Of a stretch of 64,000 nt of DNA, positions 27,180 through 35,842 are shown piece after piece. The stretch lies in the NCBI GenBank assembly GCA_046327745.1, contig JAXLXV010000011.1, positions 62,001 through 126,000 on the forward strand, read 5' to 3'. Every line of letters starts with the position of its first letter. Position 1 is the stretch's first letter. The stretch comes from JABAQJ01 sp046327745 (lineage in GTDB: Bacteria > Gemmatimonadota > Gemmatimonadetes > Gemmatimonadales > Gemmatimonadaceae). The position numbers and the translations under genes were made by a program. The notes beneath the pieces are model-generated. The model had not been told where the DNA came from, ran no database searches, and worked only from the letters and a program-made list of their open reading frames with translations.

Positions 27180-30100
27180 CTAGAAACTTGGGCCCAGCGA
27201 GAACTGCCAGTACCCCTTCCGCGGCGAGCGGTCCAATGGGATAGCGTAGTCCCAACGCAGCAGCGCAAATCCGAACAAGTTGAGCCGCAGGCCGGCCCCG
27301 TATGAACGCAGTACGTAGCGCTGGGTCGCGTCATCGTAGTTGTCGGGCCGCTTCAGATAGGGCGTCTGTCCCTTGCTCCACGCCAACCCAGCGTCGTAGA
27401 AGACGAGCCCGTCCAGTGGCGGCAGGGAGATCGGCAACAACCCGAGATCGAATCGGCGGATAAGGGGGAAACGAACCTCGGCATTTGCCACCGCTACGCG
27501 GCTGCCCAGCAATTCCGTCACTGAGCACGACGACTGCTGGTTGGCGATGCCCCCGCAGTAGTAGGACTGGAATTGCTCCCGGTCGTAGCCGCGCACAAAG
27601 TCCGCGCGTCCGATGTACTTGGGGAACTTGTCTTCATCGCGCCCAATGCCAATGCTGGTCTGCGCGCGCGCCGCCACCGTCAAGAAATTGAAGAGCACGG
27701 GGAAGTAGCGGCGTGCATCCGCCGAGTACTCGGTCCACCGCAGCCCGCCGACCGACGGCTGCACTTGGAAGCGGTACCTATGACCGGAGATGGGGCCGGT
27801 ATACCCGAACAGGGAGTTGTCAGAGACCCACGCCGCGTATGGGGCGACGTAGTTGAAGCCCGGCAGGGACACCACGCTGTCCGTGAAGAAGTCGGTGGCG
27901 TACCCATTGCCGTAGTCCACGCCGCGCTTGATGTAGGCAATGTCGCGGTGGACGTTGGTCGCGTTGAGCCCGGTCTCGAACCGGTTGAATCGGTTCGACG
28001 GGCGCATGCCGATGGCGAACGCTTCACGAATGATGTAGCGCGCCAGCTGCAACGTCTGGATCGTACGGGCAGTGCCGTCGCCCAAATACTGCTCGTCGTA
28101 GCCCTGCACGAAGAAGATCGGCGTTTGCTGGAAGCCCGTCGTGTACTGGAAGCGGCTAGCCAGATTCGTGTACGCGCCCAGGAAGTAGGCCTCGCTAAAG
28201 CGCCCGTTCACCTGGCCCGCCACGGTCACGCGATTGTTGCCCAGCATGTCGCTGAGCACGATGCCGGCACCGCCGTACAGGCCGCGACCAAAATTGTCCT
28301 GGGCGTAACCGATACTCGGTCGGTAGATCGCTTCCGGTTGGAAGCTGACCGAATAGTCGTAGTTCTTGAACTTGCCCGTGTCTGGCAGTGCCAGGGCGGC
28401 CGAGTCCAGCATCTGCGCCACGGTCACCGGAGCATTCCCCGAGCGTTCAGCGCTCGTGGGCACGTCGGCCGACGGCCGCAACCCTGTGGCGGATCGGTAT
28501 AGCGATACAGTCCGGCCGGTTGAATCGCGCGTCGAGTCAGCATTGCGATTGGCCTTCTCGATCGCCGCCAGCATGTCGGCCGTTCGCGCCTGCTGGGCCA
28601 AGCGTGCCGAAGAGTCCACCTTCGATAGCAACGGCACGTTCGCAGTCGTAGCGACCAACGCTGGCTTCGGAACGAACGGGTCCTTCTTGAGCTTCCGTGG
28701 ATTGGCCAACGACCACACGGTGTAGTCACCCGACTCGTAGTAGGTGAACGCCATGCGATCGGCCTGCCGGGCCCACGAAATTGCCGGGCTGTACTCCGTA
28801 AACGCGCCCACCGTGCCGATCACGTTCGTCAGCTGGTAGTTCTGCTTGGCGTCCGTGTCGTACAGGAACACGTTGGCAATGCCGGTGCGATCCGAGATGT
28901 AGGCGATGGACTTGCCGTCTGGCGCCCACTGCGGGTTCAGGTTCAACCCGTCTTGTCCCGGCAGCACGTCGATCTGCGAGTTGTCCAGGTGCATGACGGC
29001 AATGCGCCACAGACTGAAGCGCAAGGCGTCGAAGTCCGTATCACCGCCGCGGTCCGTGGCAAAGGCGATGGACTTGCCATCGGGAGACCACTGCGGCTGC
29101 AACTCGGCGTACTTGTCATTCGTTAGGCGATGGCCCTTCCCGGAGGCCACGTCAATGATCCAGAGGTCCGTCAGGCCCGTCTGCGATCCACTGACGGCAA
29201 TCTGTTTGCCGTCCGGACTCCAGGTGGGTGAGGTGACGTACTCCAGTCCGATGTCGATGCGCCGCGCGGACCCACCCCGCAGGTTCAGGATGTACAACAC
29301 GTCCTTGCCATCGCGCTGCGCGGTGAAGGCAATCTGCTTGCCGTCGGGCGAGAATGCGCTCTGCGAATAAATCAGCCGCAACTCCTCGAAGTCCGCCGAC
29401 GTGGTGCTCTTCACCAAGCGCTTGATACGCTTGCCGGTCTCGCCATCACCAAGCCACAGGTCGGGGAAGACTTCGCCGCGCAGGAACGAACCGAGCGCAA
29501 TGAAGGCGATGTGCTTCCCGTCAGGCGACAGGCTCGGGGCAACGAACAGCTGCGCAAATCCTCCGGACTTGCGCTGATTCAGCAGCGGTTCGGCAAACTT
29601 CCGGGCGCGATCCAGGTTAGCGACTTGCGGCAGGTGCTTCACCTGCATGGCCTCACGCCATTCATCCGACAGCTCTTCCAACGAAAGACCGAGCTCTCGC
29701 TTGAACGAACGCTCGATGCCGACGTTCGGCGTGGAGTTGAGGATCTCGGCGATCACTTCGTCGCCCCAACGCGACCCGATGTACTCCCACAGCGCTTCGC
29801 CGTAACGGTACGGGAAGAACCGGTCCGGCTCGTTGGTCATCTGCAGGATCGTCGGCAGGTTGCCGTTCAGCGCCGCATCGCGCACCCACGACTGAGTCAG
29901 GATGTGGTTCGGACCTAACGAGAGATACTCCGCCATCCCTTCCATGAACCAGAGGGGCGGTTGAACCTGTTGCAGGGTCTGCAACCCATTCCCCGCGCGG
30001 CCTCGGGCAAAAATGTCGTACTGGAAGGCGTGCGTCAGTTCGTGGGCCAACACGTGCTCGAACGACTTGTAGTCGCCAGTGAACGGCAGCAGGATGCGGT

Positions 30101-30446
30101 GCCGCAACGCTTCCGTGACGCCGCCCGTGCCTTCACCCAAGTCACCGGTCACGTTGTTCTGGCCAAAGTCGCCGCGCGAGCGATACAGGATCAGCGGCTT
30201 CTTTTCGCGGAACTGGTGGTTCAGGAGCCGCGACAGTCGGGCATAGGAGCGTTCCGCCATGCGCGCCGCGTCAGTGACGGCCTCGCGCTCCTCGGGATAG
30301 TAGTGCACCAGAAAGTGGTCCGTCTCCATCACCTTCCAGCGGAACTTGTCGAACTGGACCTGGTTCTGGCCAAAGTACATCTGGCCCTGTGCCGGCCGGC
30401 CAGCGACCAACATCGCGAGCAACAGCGCCAAACCAAGTTTTTTCAT
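27180..30446 (-). CDS. Peptidase MA-like / TolB-propeller / outer-membrane barrel protein
   Basis: A 1088-residue envelope protein with signal peptide (LGLALLLAMLVAGRPAQG). Residues ~40-180 form a gluzincin peptidase MA-like domain with zinc motif HELTHAFQ (135-142) and downstream Glu in WFMEGMAEY. Residues ~290-590 carry five to six TolB-type PD40 repeats (SPDGKHIAFIALG, SPDGKQIAFTAQ, SPDGKSIAFATDR, APDGKSIAYISD). The C-terminal ~400 residues look like a BamA/surface-antigen barrel, ending in an aromatic (GYWQFSLGPSF). It could be a surface protease or an assembly factor. The ATG overlaps the rsfS stop (ATGA). Confidence 0.82.
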   Translation of the reverse strand: MKKLGLALLLAMLVAGRPAQGQMYFGQNQVQFDKFRWKVMETDHFLVHYYPEEREAVTDAARMAERSYARLSRLLNHQFREKKPLILYRSRGDFGQNNVTGDLGEGTGGVTEALRHRILLPFTGDYKSFEHVLAHELTHAFQYDIFARGRAGNGLQTLQQVQPPLWFMEGMAEYLSLGPNHILTQSWVRDAALNGNLPTILQMTNEPDRFFPYRYGEALWEYIGSRWGDEVIAEILNSTPNVGIERSFKRELGLSLEELSDEWREAMQVKHLPQVANLDRARKFAEPLLNQRKSGGFAQLFVAPSLSPDGKHIAFIALGSFLRGEVFPDLWLGDGETGKRIKRLVKSTTSADFEELRLIYSQSAFSPDGKQIAFTAQRDGKDVLYILNLRGGSARRIDIGLEYVTSPTWSPDGKQIAVSGSQTGLTDLWIIDVASGKGHRLTNDKYAELQPQWSPDGKSIAFATDRGGDTDFDALRFSLWRIAVMHLDNSQIDVLPGQDGLNLNPQWAPDGKSIAYISDRTGIANVFLYDTDAKQNYQLTNVIGTVGAFTEYSPAISWARQADRMAFTYYESGDYTVWSLANPRKLKKDPFVPKPALVATTANVPLLSKVDSSARLAQQARTADMLAAIEKANRNADSTRDSTGRTVSLYRSATGLRPSADVPTSAERSGNAPVTVAQMLDSAALALPDTGKFKNYDYSVSFQPEAIYRPSIGYAQDNFGRGLYGGAGIVLSDMLGNNRVTVAGQVNGRFSEAYFLGAYTNLASRFQYTTGFQQTPIFFVQGYDEQYLGDGTARTIQTLQLARYIIREAFAIGMRPSNRFNRFETGLNATNVHRDIAYIKRGVDYGNGYATDFFTDSVVSLPGFNYVAPYAAWVSDNSLFGYTGPISGHRYRFQVQPSVGGLRWTEYSADARRYFPVLFNFLTVAARAQTSIGIGRDEDKFPKYIGRADFVRGYDREQFQSYYCGGIANQQSSCSVTELLGSRVAVANAEVRFPLIRRFDLGLLPISLPPLDGLVFYDAGLAWSKGQTPYLKRPDNYDDATQRYVLRSYGAGLRLNLFGFALLRWDYAIPLDRSPRKGYWQFSLGPSF

Positions 30447-30943
30447 GCCCGGGCTCCTTCCTGCGTGAGCGGGATCGGGGTGGCGTCACCCCACAACCGC
30501 TCGAGTTGGTAAAAACTGCGCAACATCGGGTGGAACACGTGGACCACTACGTCGACGAAGTCCACCAGCACCCAGCGCCCCTGCGGCAGCCCCTCCACAT
30601 GATACGCGGGACTGCCCACTTTCTTCAGCTCCTCTGCTACGTGCTCGGCGATCGAACGGACGTGCGTATCGGAGGTACCGCTCGCGATGACGAAATAGTC
30701 CGTCATGTCCGACACTCCACGAAGTCCAAGAATCACGACATCGTTCGCCTTCAAATCCAGACACAGGGCGGCGGCTCGCTGGGCAAGCTCAGCACTCGGT
30801 CGGTCCGGTCGGTTTTTCTGGGACGGCATTGCGGAGGGCAGGGGTGATTCCGAGCTGCGCCGACCCGTCGACGGACTACCCACCGCCGGCGGCGCCTTGG
30901 ATCGGTCTCTCAAAGCATAACGCCCCGTCCTGTTTCGCAACAT
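30443..30943 (-). CDS. rsfS: Ribosomal silencing factor RsfS
   Basis: Binds ribosomal protein uL14 and blocks subunit joining during starvation. The conserved core is residues ~45-150: DLKANDVVILGLRGVSDMTDYFVIASG, VEGLPQGRWVLVDFVDVVVHVFHP and RSFYQLERLWGDA. The start is uncertain. ATG 30943 has a GGAG site 7-10 nt upstream; a later ATG at 30829 would give the usual short RsfS but lacks a ribosome-binding site. The chosen form has an unusual ~38-residue Arg/Ser/Pro-rich N-terminus. It overlaps the peptidase-MA gene by 4 nt. Confidence 0.9.
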   Translation of the reverse strand: MLRNRTGRYALRDRSKAPPAVGSPSTGRRSSESPLPSAMPSQKNRPDRPSAELAQRAAALCLDLKANDVVILGLRGVSDMTDYFVIASGTSDTHVRSIAEHVAEELKKVGSPAYHVEGLPQGRWVLVDFVDVVVHVFHPMLRSFYQLERLWGDATPIPLTQEGARA

Positions 30944-31004
30944 CGCATCTCCAGTGGCGTTTTCCACAGTGTCAGGAACACGTGGGAGTTCCCACTCCCC
31001 TAAC

Positions 31005-31045
31005 GAAACGGGCCCAAGAGAGCGAGGCTCCCTTGGACCCGTTTC
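31005..31045 (-). terminator. Long hairpin downstream of rplI
   Basis: A 19-bp stem (31005-31023 with 31027-31045) closed by a 3-nt loop, all positions paired if two wobble pairs are allowed on the minus-strand transcript. It sits 18 nt after the rplI stop codon. No clear U-run follows, so it may be a terminator/processing hairpin between rplI and rsfS. Confidence 0.6.
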
Positions 31046-31062
31046 AGACCTACTGTTCGTCC

Positions 31063-31506
31063 CTACGCCTTGATCACCCAGACCTTCACTTCCGGGCGGA
31101 CGTCGGCGTGCAAGCGCACAGGGACGCGGTAAACGCCAAGCGCCTTAATCGGCTCGTGCAAGTCGATCAAACGCTTCTCGATCGAAAAGCCCTGGGCCGC
31201 GAGCTGTTCGGCGATGTCGGCGGCCGTCACCGAGCCAAAGAGCTTGCCTTCCTCGCCCACGCGGGCAGAGAAGGTCAGTGAGACCTGCTCCACGCGCGCC
31301 GCCAATTCCTGGGCGGATTCGCGGCGCGAATTCTCGGCGGCCTCCAGTCGCGCCTTCTCCTGCGCAATCCGGCGCTTGTTCCCCTCGGTCGCCTCCACCG
31401 CGATGCCCCGCGGCAAGAGATAGTTCCGGGCAAATCCGGCGGAGACCTTCACCAGGTCGCCAGGATGACCAAGGCTGTCGACAGCTTGTCGAAGAATGAC
31501 TTCCAT
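31063..31506 (-). CDS. rplI: 50S ribosomal protein L9
   Basis: Large-subunit protein bL9, 147 residues, the usual length. The N-terminal rRNA-binding domain has the signature LGHPGDLVKVSAGFARNYLLPRG; a long connecting helix (about 40-75) and the C-terminal domain (GKLFGSVTAADIAEQL) follow. It ends the rpsF-rpsR-DUF2232-rplI operon and is followed by the hairpin at 31005-31045. Confidence 0.97.
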   Translation of the reverse strand: MEVILRQAVDSLGHPGDLVKVSAGFARNYLLPRGIAVEATEGNKRRIAQEKARLEAAENSRRESAQELAARVEQVSLTFSARVGEEGKLFGSVTAADIAEQLAAQGFSIEKRLIDLHEPIKALGVYRVPVRLHADVRPEVKVWVIKA

Positions 31507-31524
31507 GGGGTCACTCCACTCTCG

Positions 31525-32571
31525 TTATGTAGTCGGACGCACTCGCCGGCGCAGATCCAGCCACGTGTCCCCTAATCCCAATCCGATCGAGAACAACCCG
31601 ATGATCGGCCAGGAGAGGATCGCGACGAATATCAGCAGCGCGAGGGCGATGCGGCGCGGTGCGAGGAACCAGGACAGCACCCCGAGGCCGCGCAGTAAGT
31701 ACAGCACACCAAGAAACACCAGCAGGTTAAACCCAAGCCCACGCAACGAGGCGAGGGTCGGCAGCACCACCAGCGTAATGCCGACCACCAAGCCCCAGAT
31801 CAACTGGTCGTTGAAGCGGAAATCGCGAAGCGCGCCCAAAGGTGGCCCAAGCCGCACGCGACTGGCGCGGTGAAACAGCCCCCACACCAAGGCGAGCGTC
31901 GCCAAGGACTCCAGCGCCAACAGCGCCGGAACCACGGCCGCCGTGGCCTTGGGTACCTCCGTCCAGAACCGCACGACTTCCGCCGACAGGTTCATCACGG
32001 ATTGGTTGCCTTCTTCCAGCTTCTTCCACTCCGGCGTTGCCGCCGTGGTGTTCCAGTCATTCAAGGCTTCACCGCCGCGTGCCTCGATCTGCGCGCGCAA
32101 TGTGGCCCCGTACCTGGAGAATCCATCGGGACGTGCCAACAACATCCCGCTGACCAGCGTGAACGTCAGTGCCGTGGCGGCCAGCGCCCTTGGGAACAGC
32201 GGGCGGTTGCCGTAAGCCAGGGAAACCACGCCAAACGTGGCCGCCAGCAGCAGCGACCATGAACGAAGAATGCCGTCGTAGGTCGCGTCACCCGGAATCG
32301 GGCGGGCCACCGTCCAAATGGCCAACGCCGTCCAGATGAAGGCCAGTGAAAACCGACCCCCTGCGCGCCACCCCAACACTGTGCACACGGCCATCGATGG
32401 CGTGATAAGCACGATCGTCTCCTGAAGCGGCGAGACGATTTGGAGATGTGGGATGAACGGCACGGCGAGAAACAGCAGGAGCGCCGGAATGAACCGACGC
32501 CACCCTGACTCCCGCAGGACTTCGCCCTGCGGGGCCTCTTGCTCGGCGCTCGTACCTACGACGTCAGAAAT
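31525..32571 (-). CDS. DUF2232 (YybS-type) integral membrane protein
   Basis: Polytopic membrane protein with about eight hydrophobic segments (FIPALLLFLAVPFIPHL, LLLAATFGVVSLAYG, LLALESLATLALVWGLF and others) and a basic C-terminus. Its place between rpsR and rplI matches YybS of Firmicutes, which supports DUF2232. The open frame reaches 32676 but would overlap rpsR by 91 nt. After the rpsR stop there is no ATG/GTG/TTG; an ATT at 32571 is preceded by AGAGG at 5-nt spacing and may be a rare AUU start. That start is an inference. Confidence 0.65.
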   Translation of the reverse strand: MSDVVGTSAEQEAPQGEVLRESGWRRFIPALLLFLAVPFIPHLQIVSPLQETIVLITPSMAVCTVLGWRAGGRFSLAFIWTALAIWTVARPIPGDATYDGILRSWSLLLAATFGVVSLAYGNRPLFPRALAATALTFTLVSGMLLARPDGFSRYGATLRAQIEARGGEALNDWNTTAATPEWKKLEEGNQSVMNLSAEVVRFWTEVPKATAAVVPALLALESLATLALVWGLFHRASRVRLGPPLGALRDFRFNDQLIWGLVVGITLVVLPTLASLRGLGFNLLVFLGVLYLLRGLGVLSWFLAPRRIALALLIFVAILSWPIIGLFSIGLGLGDTWLDLRRRVRPTT

Positions 32572-32585
32572 ACGATCCTCTGGCC

Positions 32586-32807
32586 TTAACCCTGATGGCC
32601 GCGGATGTAGGGAATGATCGCGAGATAGCGCGCGCGCTTGATCGCCGTCGACAGTTGGCGCTGATGGCGCGCGCAAACGCCACTCAGGCGGCTGGGGAGG
32701 ATCTTCCCGTGGTCCGTGATGAACCGACCGAGCGAGCGATCATCCTTGTAGTCGACGTAGTGGACGCGGCCTTCGCAGAAGGGACAGGTCTTTTGGGCTC
32801 GTCGCAT
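32586..32807 (-). CDS. rpsR: 30S ribosomal protein S18
   Basis: Small-subunit protein bS18 (73 residues) that forms a heterodimer with S6 on the platform. It starts MRRAQKTCPFCEGRVHYVDYKD, the Cys-containing form of S18, and contains the conserved KILPSRLSGVCARHQRQLS and IKRARYLAIIPYI segments. rpsF lies 3 nt upstream; ssb, often between rpsF and rpsR, is absent. Confidence 0.97.
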   Translation of the reverse strand: MRRAQKTCPFCEGRVHYVDYKDDRSLGRFITDHGKILPSRLSGVCARHQRQLSTAIKRARYLAIIPYIRGHQG

Positions 32808-32810
32808 GGG

Positions 32811-33176
32811 TTAGTCCTCGTCCTCGTCGTCGTCGTCGCGGCGGCGTCCCACGCCAATCTCGTCTTCGCCGAGGTTCGCCGGAGCGCCGACGTCGTGCTC
32901 GTAGATGGTGATGAGGTAGCGGATGACGCCATCATCCAGCTTCATCGCCCGCTCGAACTCCGGCAGGACGTTGGCCTCACAGTGGAATTTTGCGACCACG
33001 TAGTAGCCCGTGTCGCGGGGACCGATCTTGTACGCCAGTTGGCGGCGTCCCCAATGGTCGACCTGAATCTCCTCCTTCGTGTGAAGGAGCCCGTGAAGTC
33101 GGGTCAGTTTTTCTTGGATGGCGGCATCTTCGAGGGTCGAATCGAAGATGTACACCGCCTCGTATCGTCGAGACAC
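32811..33176 (-). CDS. rpsF: 30S ribosomal protein S6
   Basis: Small-subunit protein bS6, 121 residues. Core motifs are RYEAVYIFDSTLED, DHWGRRQLAYKI and GYYVVAKFHCEA, followed by an acidic tail (DDDDEDED) like the Glu-rich tails that are post-translationally extended in some bacteria. Translation starts at GTG 33176. It is the first gene of the ribosomal operon, with its promoter presumably in the 324-nt region upstream. Confidence 0.96.
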   Translation of the reverse strand: MSRRYEAVYIFDSTLEDAAIQEKLTRLHGLLHTKEEIQVDHWGRRQLAYKIGPRDTGYYVVAKFHCEANVLPEFERAMKLDDGVIRYLITIYEHDVGAPANLGEDEIGVGRRRDDDDEDED

Positions 33177-33500
33177 GTGTCGGCAATCCTCCCTTTGGTC
33201 GTGGCCGCCCTTCGCTGGTTGCCGAAAGCGAGGGGAGGGAACACTCCGCGCCCATCCGGTTTCGGAAGTAGCGTCAGAGGCTCTTGTGATTGTGCGCGAA
33301 ATCTAGTCGCATATGCTGAGGAATTCCAAGAGCATACACCGTCGCCGTCGCGTGTAACTTGTGCAGAGGTTCGTCGCTGCACCTGCCAAGGACTCAGGGT
33401 GTAACCGTGGTGCCCGGTGGCTCGCTTCGAGTGCTGAGATGTGGTCTCGGACAGCGGCCCGCGGTGGCTTCTACCAGTCTATTAGATCGAAGGACCTATC
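33177..33500. promoter_or_regulatory. Divergent 324-nt regulatory region between rpsF and the SRAP gene
   Basis: No gene is evident. For the rpsF operon (minus strand) a weak promoter candidate is TTGGAA (33329-33324) with TAGATT (33305-33300), spaced 18 nt, 4/6 matches each. The leader of about 120 nt could host ribosomal-protein autoregulation by S6:S18, but I cannot show the fold by eye. For the + strand gene a good AAGGA ribosome-binding site lies 7 nt before ATG 33501. Confidence 0.35.
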
Positions 33501-34178
33501 ATGTGTGGTCGCTTTGGATTAACACGGCCGGAACGACTCGACCTCAAGCGATTGGGATTGTCCGAGGCCCCAGCGGTTCGCCCGCGATACAACATCGCGC
33601 CGGGCGAGGAAATCCTGGTGGTCAGAGACAGAGCGGGGACGCGAGTCGCGGACTTCGTGCACTGGGGTTTTATCCCCCACTGGTCCAAGTCCGGCCGGGC
33701 TGAGAGCATCAACGCACGCGGCGACACCGCGTTCGAGAAGGCCTCGTTTCGCGATGCGATGCGGCTGCGGCGGTGCCTGATTCCGGCGGACCTGTTTTAC
33801 GAATGGCAGGCGATTCCCGGTCAAAAGCACAAGCAGCCGTTCGCCGTGCGGCTGAAAGACGGCGACCCCTTCATGCTCGGCGCCCTCTGGGATTTTTGGC
33901 GCCCGGCAGAAGGCGGCGAGGGAAAGCCCAGCTGCGCGATCCTCACGACCGATCCGAATACGCTCATGACGCCGATACACGACCGGATGCCCGTCATCGT
34001 CCCGCCGGACAAGTACCGGATGTGGTTGGACTCGCGAACTCCGGCACCGGCGATCCGCGACGTCATGCAAGCGTACCCGTCGGACGAGATGGAGCTGTGG
34101 CCGATTAGCCTGCGGGTCAACAGCCCCAAGGAAGATGATGCTGGGCTGCTCGAACCGATTGAGGAGCCGACGCTCTAG
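33501..34178 (+). CDS. SRAP domain protein (YedK/HMCES family)
   Basis: Binds abasic sites in single-stranded DNA and forms a protective DNA-protein crosslink through its N-terminal Cys. The 225-residue protein starts MCGRFGLT, so Cys2 becomes the N-terminal nucleophile after Met removal. Other active-site elements are INARGDT (Asn), the YEW Glu and the HDRMP His. An AAGGA site precedes the ATG. It converges on ychF with a 4-nt stop overlap. The SOS-linked role known for SRAP proteins is plausible here but not shown. Confidence 0.93.
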   Translation: MCGRFGLTRPERLDLKRLGLSEAPAVRPRYNIAPGEEILVVRDRAGTRVADFVHWGFIPHWSKSGRAESINARGDTAFEKASFRDAMRLRRCLIPADLFYEWQAIPGQKHKQPFAVRLKDGDPFMLGALWDFWRPAEGGEGKPSCAILTTDPNTLMTPIHDRMPVIVPPDKYRMWLDSRTPAPAIRDVMQAYPSDEMELWPISLRVNSPKEDDAGLLEPIEEPTL

Positions 34179-35275
34179 ACGTTGAAGCGAAAGAGCATCA
34201 CATCGCCGTCGCACACGACGTACTCCTTGCCTTCGGACCTCACGGCGCCCTTCTCCTTCGCCCCCTTCCATCCGCCGAGCGCCACGAACTCCTCGTAGCC
34301 GACGGTCTCGGCGCGGATGAAACCCTTCTCGAAGTCGGTATGGATCGCCGCGGCGGCGCGGGGGGCGGTGTCGCCCTGATGAATCGTCCACGCTCGCACT
34401 TCTTGCTCGCCCGCGGTGAAGTAGGTCTGCAGGCCCATGAGGTGATAGCCAGCGCGAATGACGCGGTCGAGGCCAGCCGAGGTGAGGCCGAGGGAGTGGA
34501 GGAACTCCGCGCGATCCTGTTCAGGCAATTCGGCCAGTTCGGCCTCAATCCGTGCGGAGAACGGAACGACCTCCGCATGCTCACCGCTTTCCGCGACCAC
34601 CGCCCGTAAGGCGCGCAGGTGCGGCCCTTCGTCGCCGTGCAGTTCATGGTCGGTGACGTTGGCGGCGTACAGAACGGGTTTCGCCGTCAGCAGCTGCAAC
34701 GGTTGCAGTCGGGTCAGCGATTCCTCGTCCAGGCGCGCCATCCAGATCCCGCGTCCGTCCGACAGGTGGCGGAACGCTGCCTCGAGCGCCGGCAACTCGG
34801 CCTGCGCGTCCTTGTCTCCAGATCGGGCTGAGCGCTGCACCTTGTCCATGCGCTTTTCCACTGTCGCCAGATCGGCGATGGCCAGCTCGTACTCGATGAC
34901 GTCGCGATCGCGGACGGGGTCGACGCCGCCCATCACGTGCGTGACATCGGGGTCTTCGAAGCACCGCACGACGTGCACGATGGCGTCTGTTTCACGAATG
35001 TTCGCGAGGAACTTGTTGCCAAGGCCCTCGCCCTGCGCGGCCCCCTTCACCAGTCCAGCGATGTCGACGAACTGTACCACCGCTGGCAGGGTGCGTTTGG
35101 GTTGCACGACTTGCGCCAGGGCTGGCAGGCGCGGGTCCGGCACCTCGACGATGCCGACATTGGGTTCCACCGTGCAGAACGGGTAATTCGCGGCATCTGC
35201 CTTGGCCGCGGTCAAGGCATTAAACAACGTCGACTTGCCGACGTTAGGCAGGCCGACGATTCCAAGCGCAAGCAT
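34175..35275 (-). CDS. ychF: Redox-regulated ATPase YchF (Obg-like)
   Basis: P-loop NTPase of the Obg/YchF class that prefers ATP and binds ribosomes. From ATG 35275 it has 366 residues: G1 GLPNVGKS, G3 DIAGLVKGA, the altered G4 NVTDHE (in place of NKxD, the reason for ATP preference), a coiled-coil insertion, and a C-terminal TGS domain (LQTYFTAGEQEVRAWTI). The frame is open 44 codons further upstream without family similarity. ychF commonly lies next to pth, as here. Confidence 0.95.
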   Translation of the reverse strand: MLALGIVGLPNVGKSTLFNALTAAKADAANYPFCTVEPNVGIVEVPDPRLPALAQVVQPKRTLPAVVQFVDIAGLVKGAAQGEGLGNKFLANIRETDAIVHVVRCFEDPDVTHVMGGVDPVRDRDVIEYELAIADLATVEKRMDKVQRSARSGDKDAQAELPALEAAFRHLSDGRGIWMARLDEESLTRLQPLQLLTAKPVLYAANVTDHELHGDEGPHLRALRAVVAESGEHAEVVPFSARIEAELAELPEQDRAEFLHSLGLTSAGLDRVIRAGYHLMGLQTYFTAGEQEVRAWTIHQGDTAPRAAAAIHTDFEKGFIRAETVGYEEFVALGGWKGAKEKGAVRSEGKEYVVCDGDVMLFRFNV

Positions 35276-35389
35276 GTAGGGGACGGTCAGGAGGAAGAAA
35301 GCGGCCTTGGTCAAGCCGCGGCGATGGAAAGTAACAGGATGCAAGAAAGGGATGACGTGGGTCGACGGGACAGCGCGCAGATTCGCGTC

Positions 35390-35842
35390 ATGTCGTCCAC
35401 ACAGCACCTCGCCGTCTGGCGCAAATCACACGCATTGAGCGTCCGCATTCACGAGGCCACCGCGGCATCGCAGCCAATGCCTCACGCGGATCTCGCGCAC
35501 CGGTTGCGAGCCGTCGCCATCGCCATTCCGCTCGCCGTGGATAACGGCGCGCAGAGCCACACGCCCGGAGAGTTCGCGACCTACCTGGAACACGTGCAGC
35601 TGTTGGCGCGTGAACTCGTCTATCTCACGTCTCTGGCCCAAGCGGTGGGTCTCATTGCCGACGCGGAGGGCACGCGTTGGCAGGCGCGCTTGAACCTCGT
35701 CACACGCATGACGGCGGGGCTGCTTCGCGTGTTGGAAAGGGAAGCTCTGGGGCGATCGACACCGCAGAGAGCCGCCGGCTCCGGACCAGGCGGCGCTACC
35801 CCGCGTCGTCGTTCTTCGACTCGCCCGGATCCTTCCGGTTGA
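35390..35842 (+). CDS. Four-helix-bundle protein (S23-like family)
   Basis: A 150-residue all-helical protein. The start HLAVWRKSHALSVRIHEAT and the middle DLAHRLRAVAIAIPLAVDNGAQ, FATYLEHVQLLARELVYLTSLA match the four-helix-bundle family often found as an insert in 23S rRNA genes, which is also a free-standing gene in many bacteria. Function unknown. The last ~20 residues are Arg/Gly/Ser-rich. Its 3' end overlaps the 3' end of pth on the other strand by 47 nt, so the true end may be debated, but the core is well supported. Confidence 0.7.
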   Translation: MSSTQHLAVWRKSHALSVRIHEATAASQPMPHADLAHRLRAVAIAIPLAVDNGAQSHTPGEFATYLEHVQLLARELVYLTSLAQAVGLIADAEGTRWQARLNLVTRMTAGLLRVLEREALGRSTPQRAAGSGPGGATPRRRSSTRPDPSG

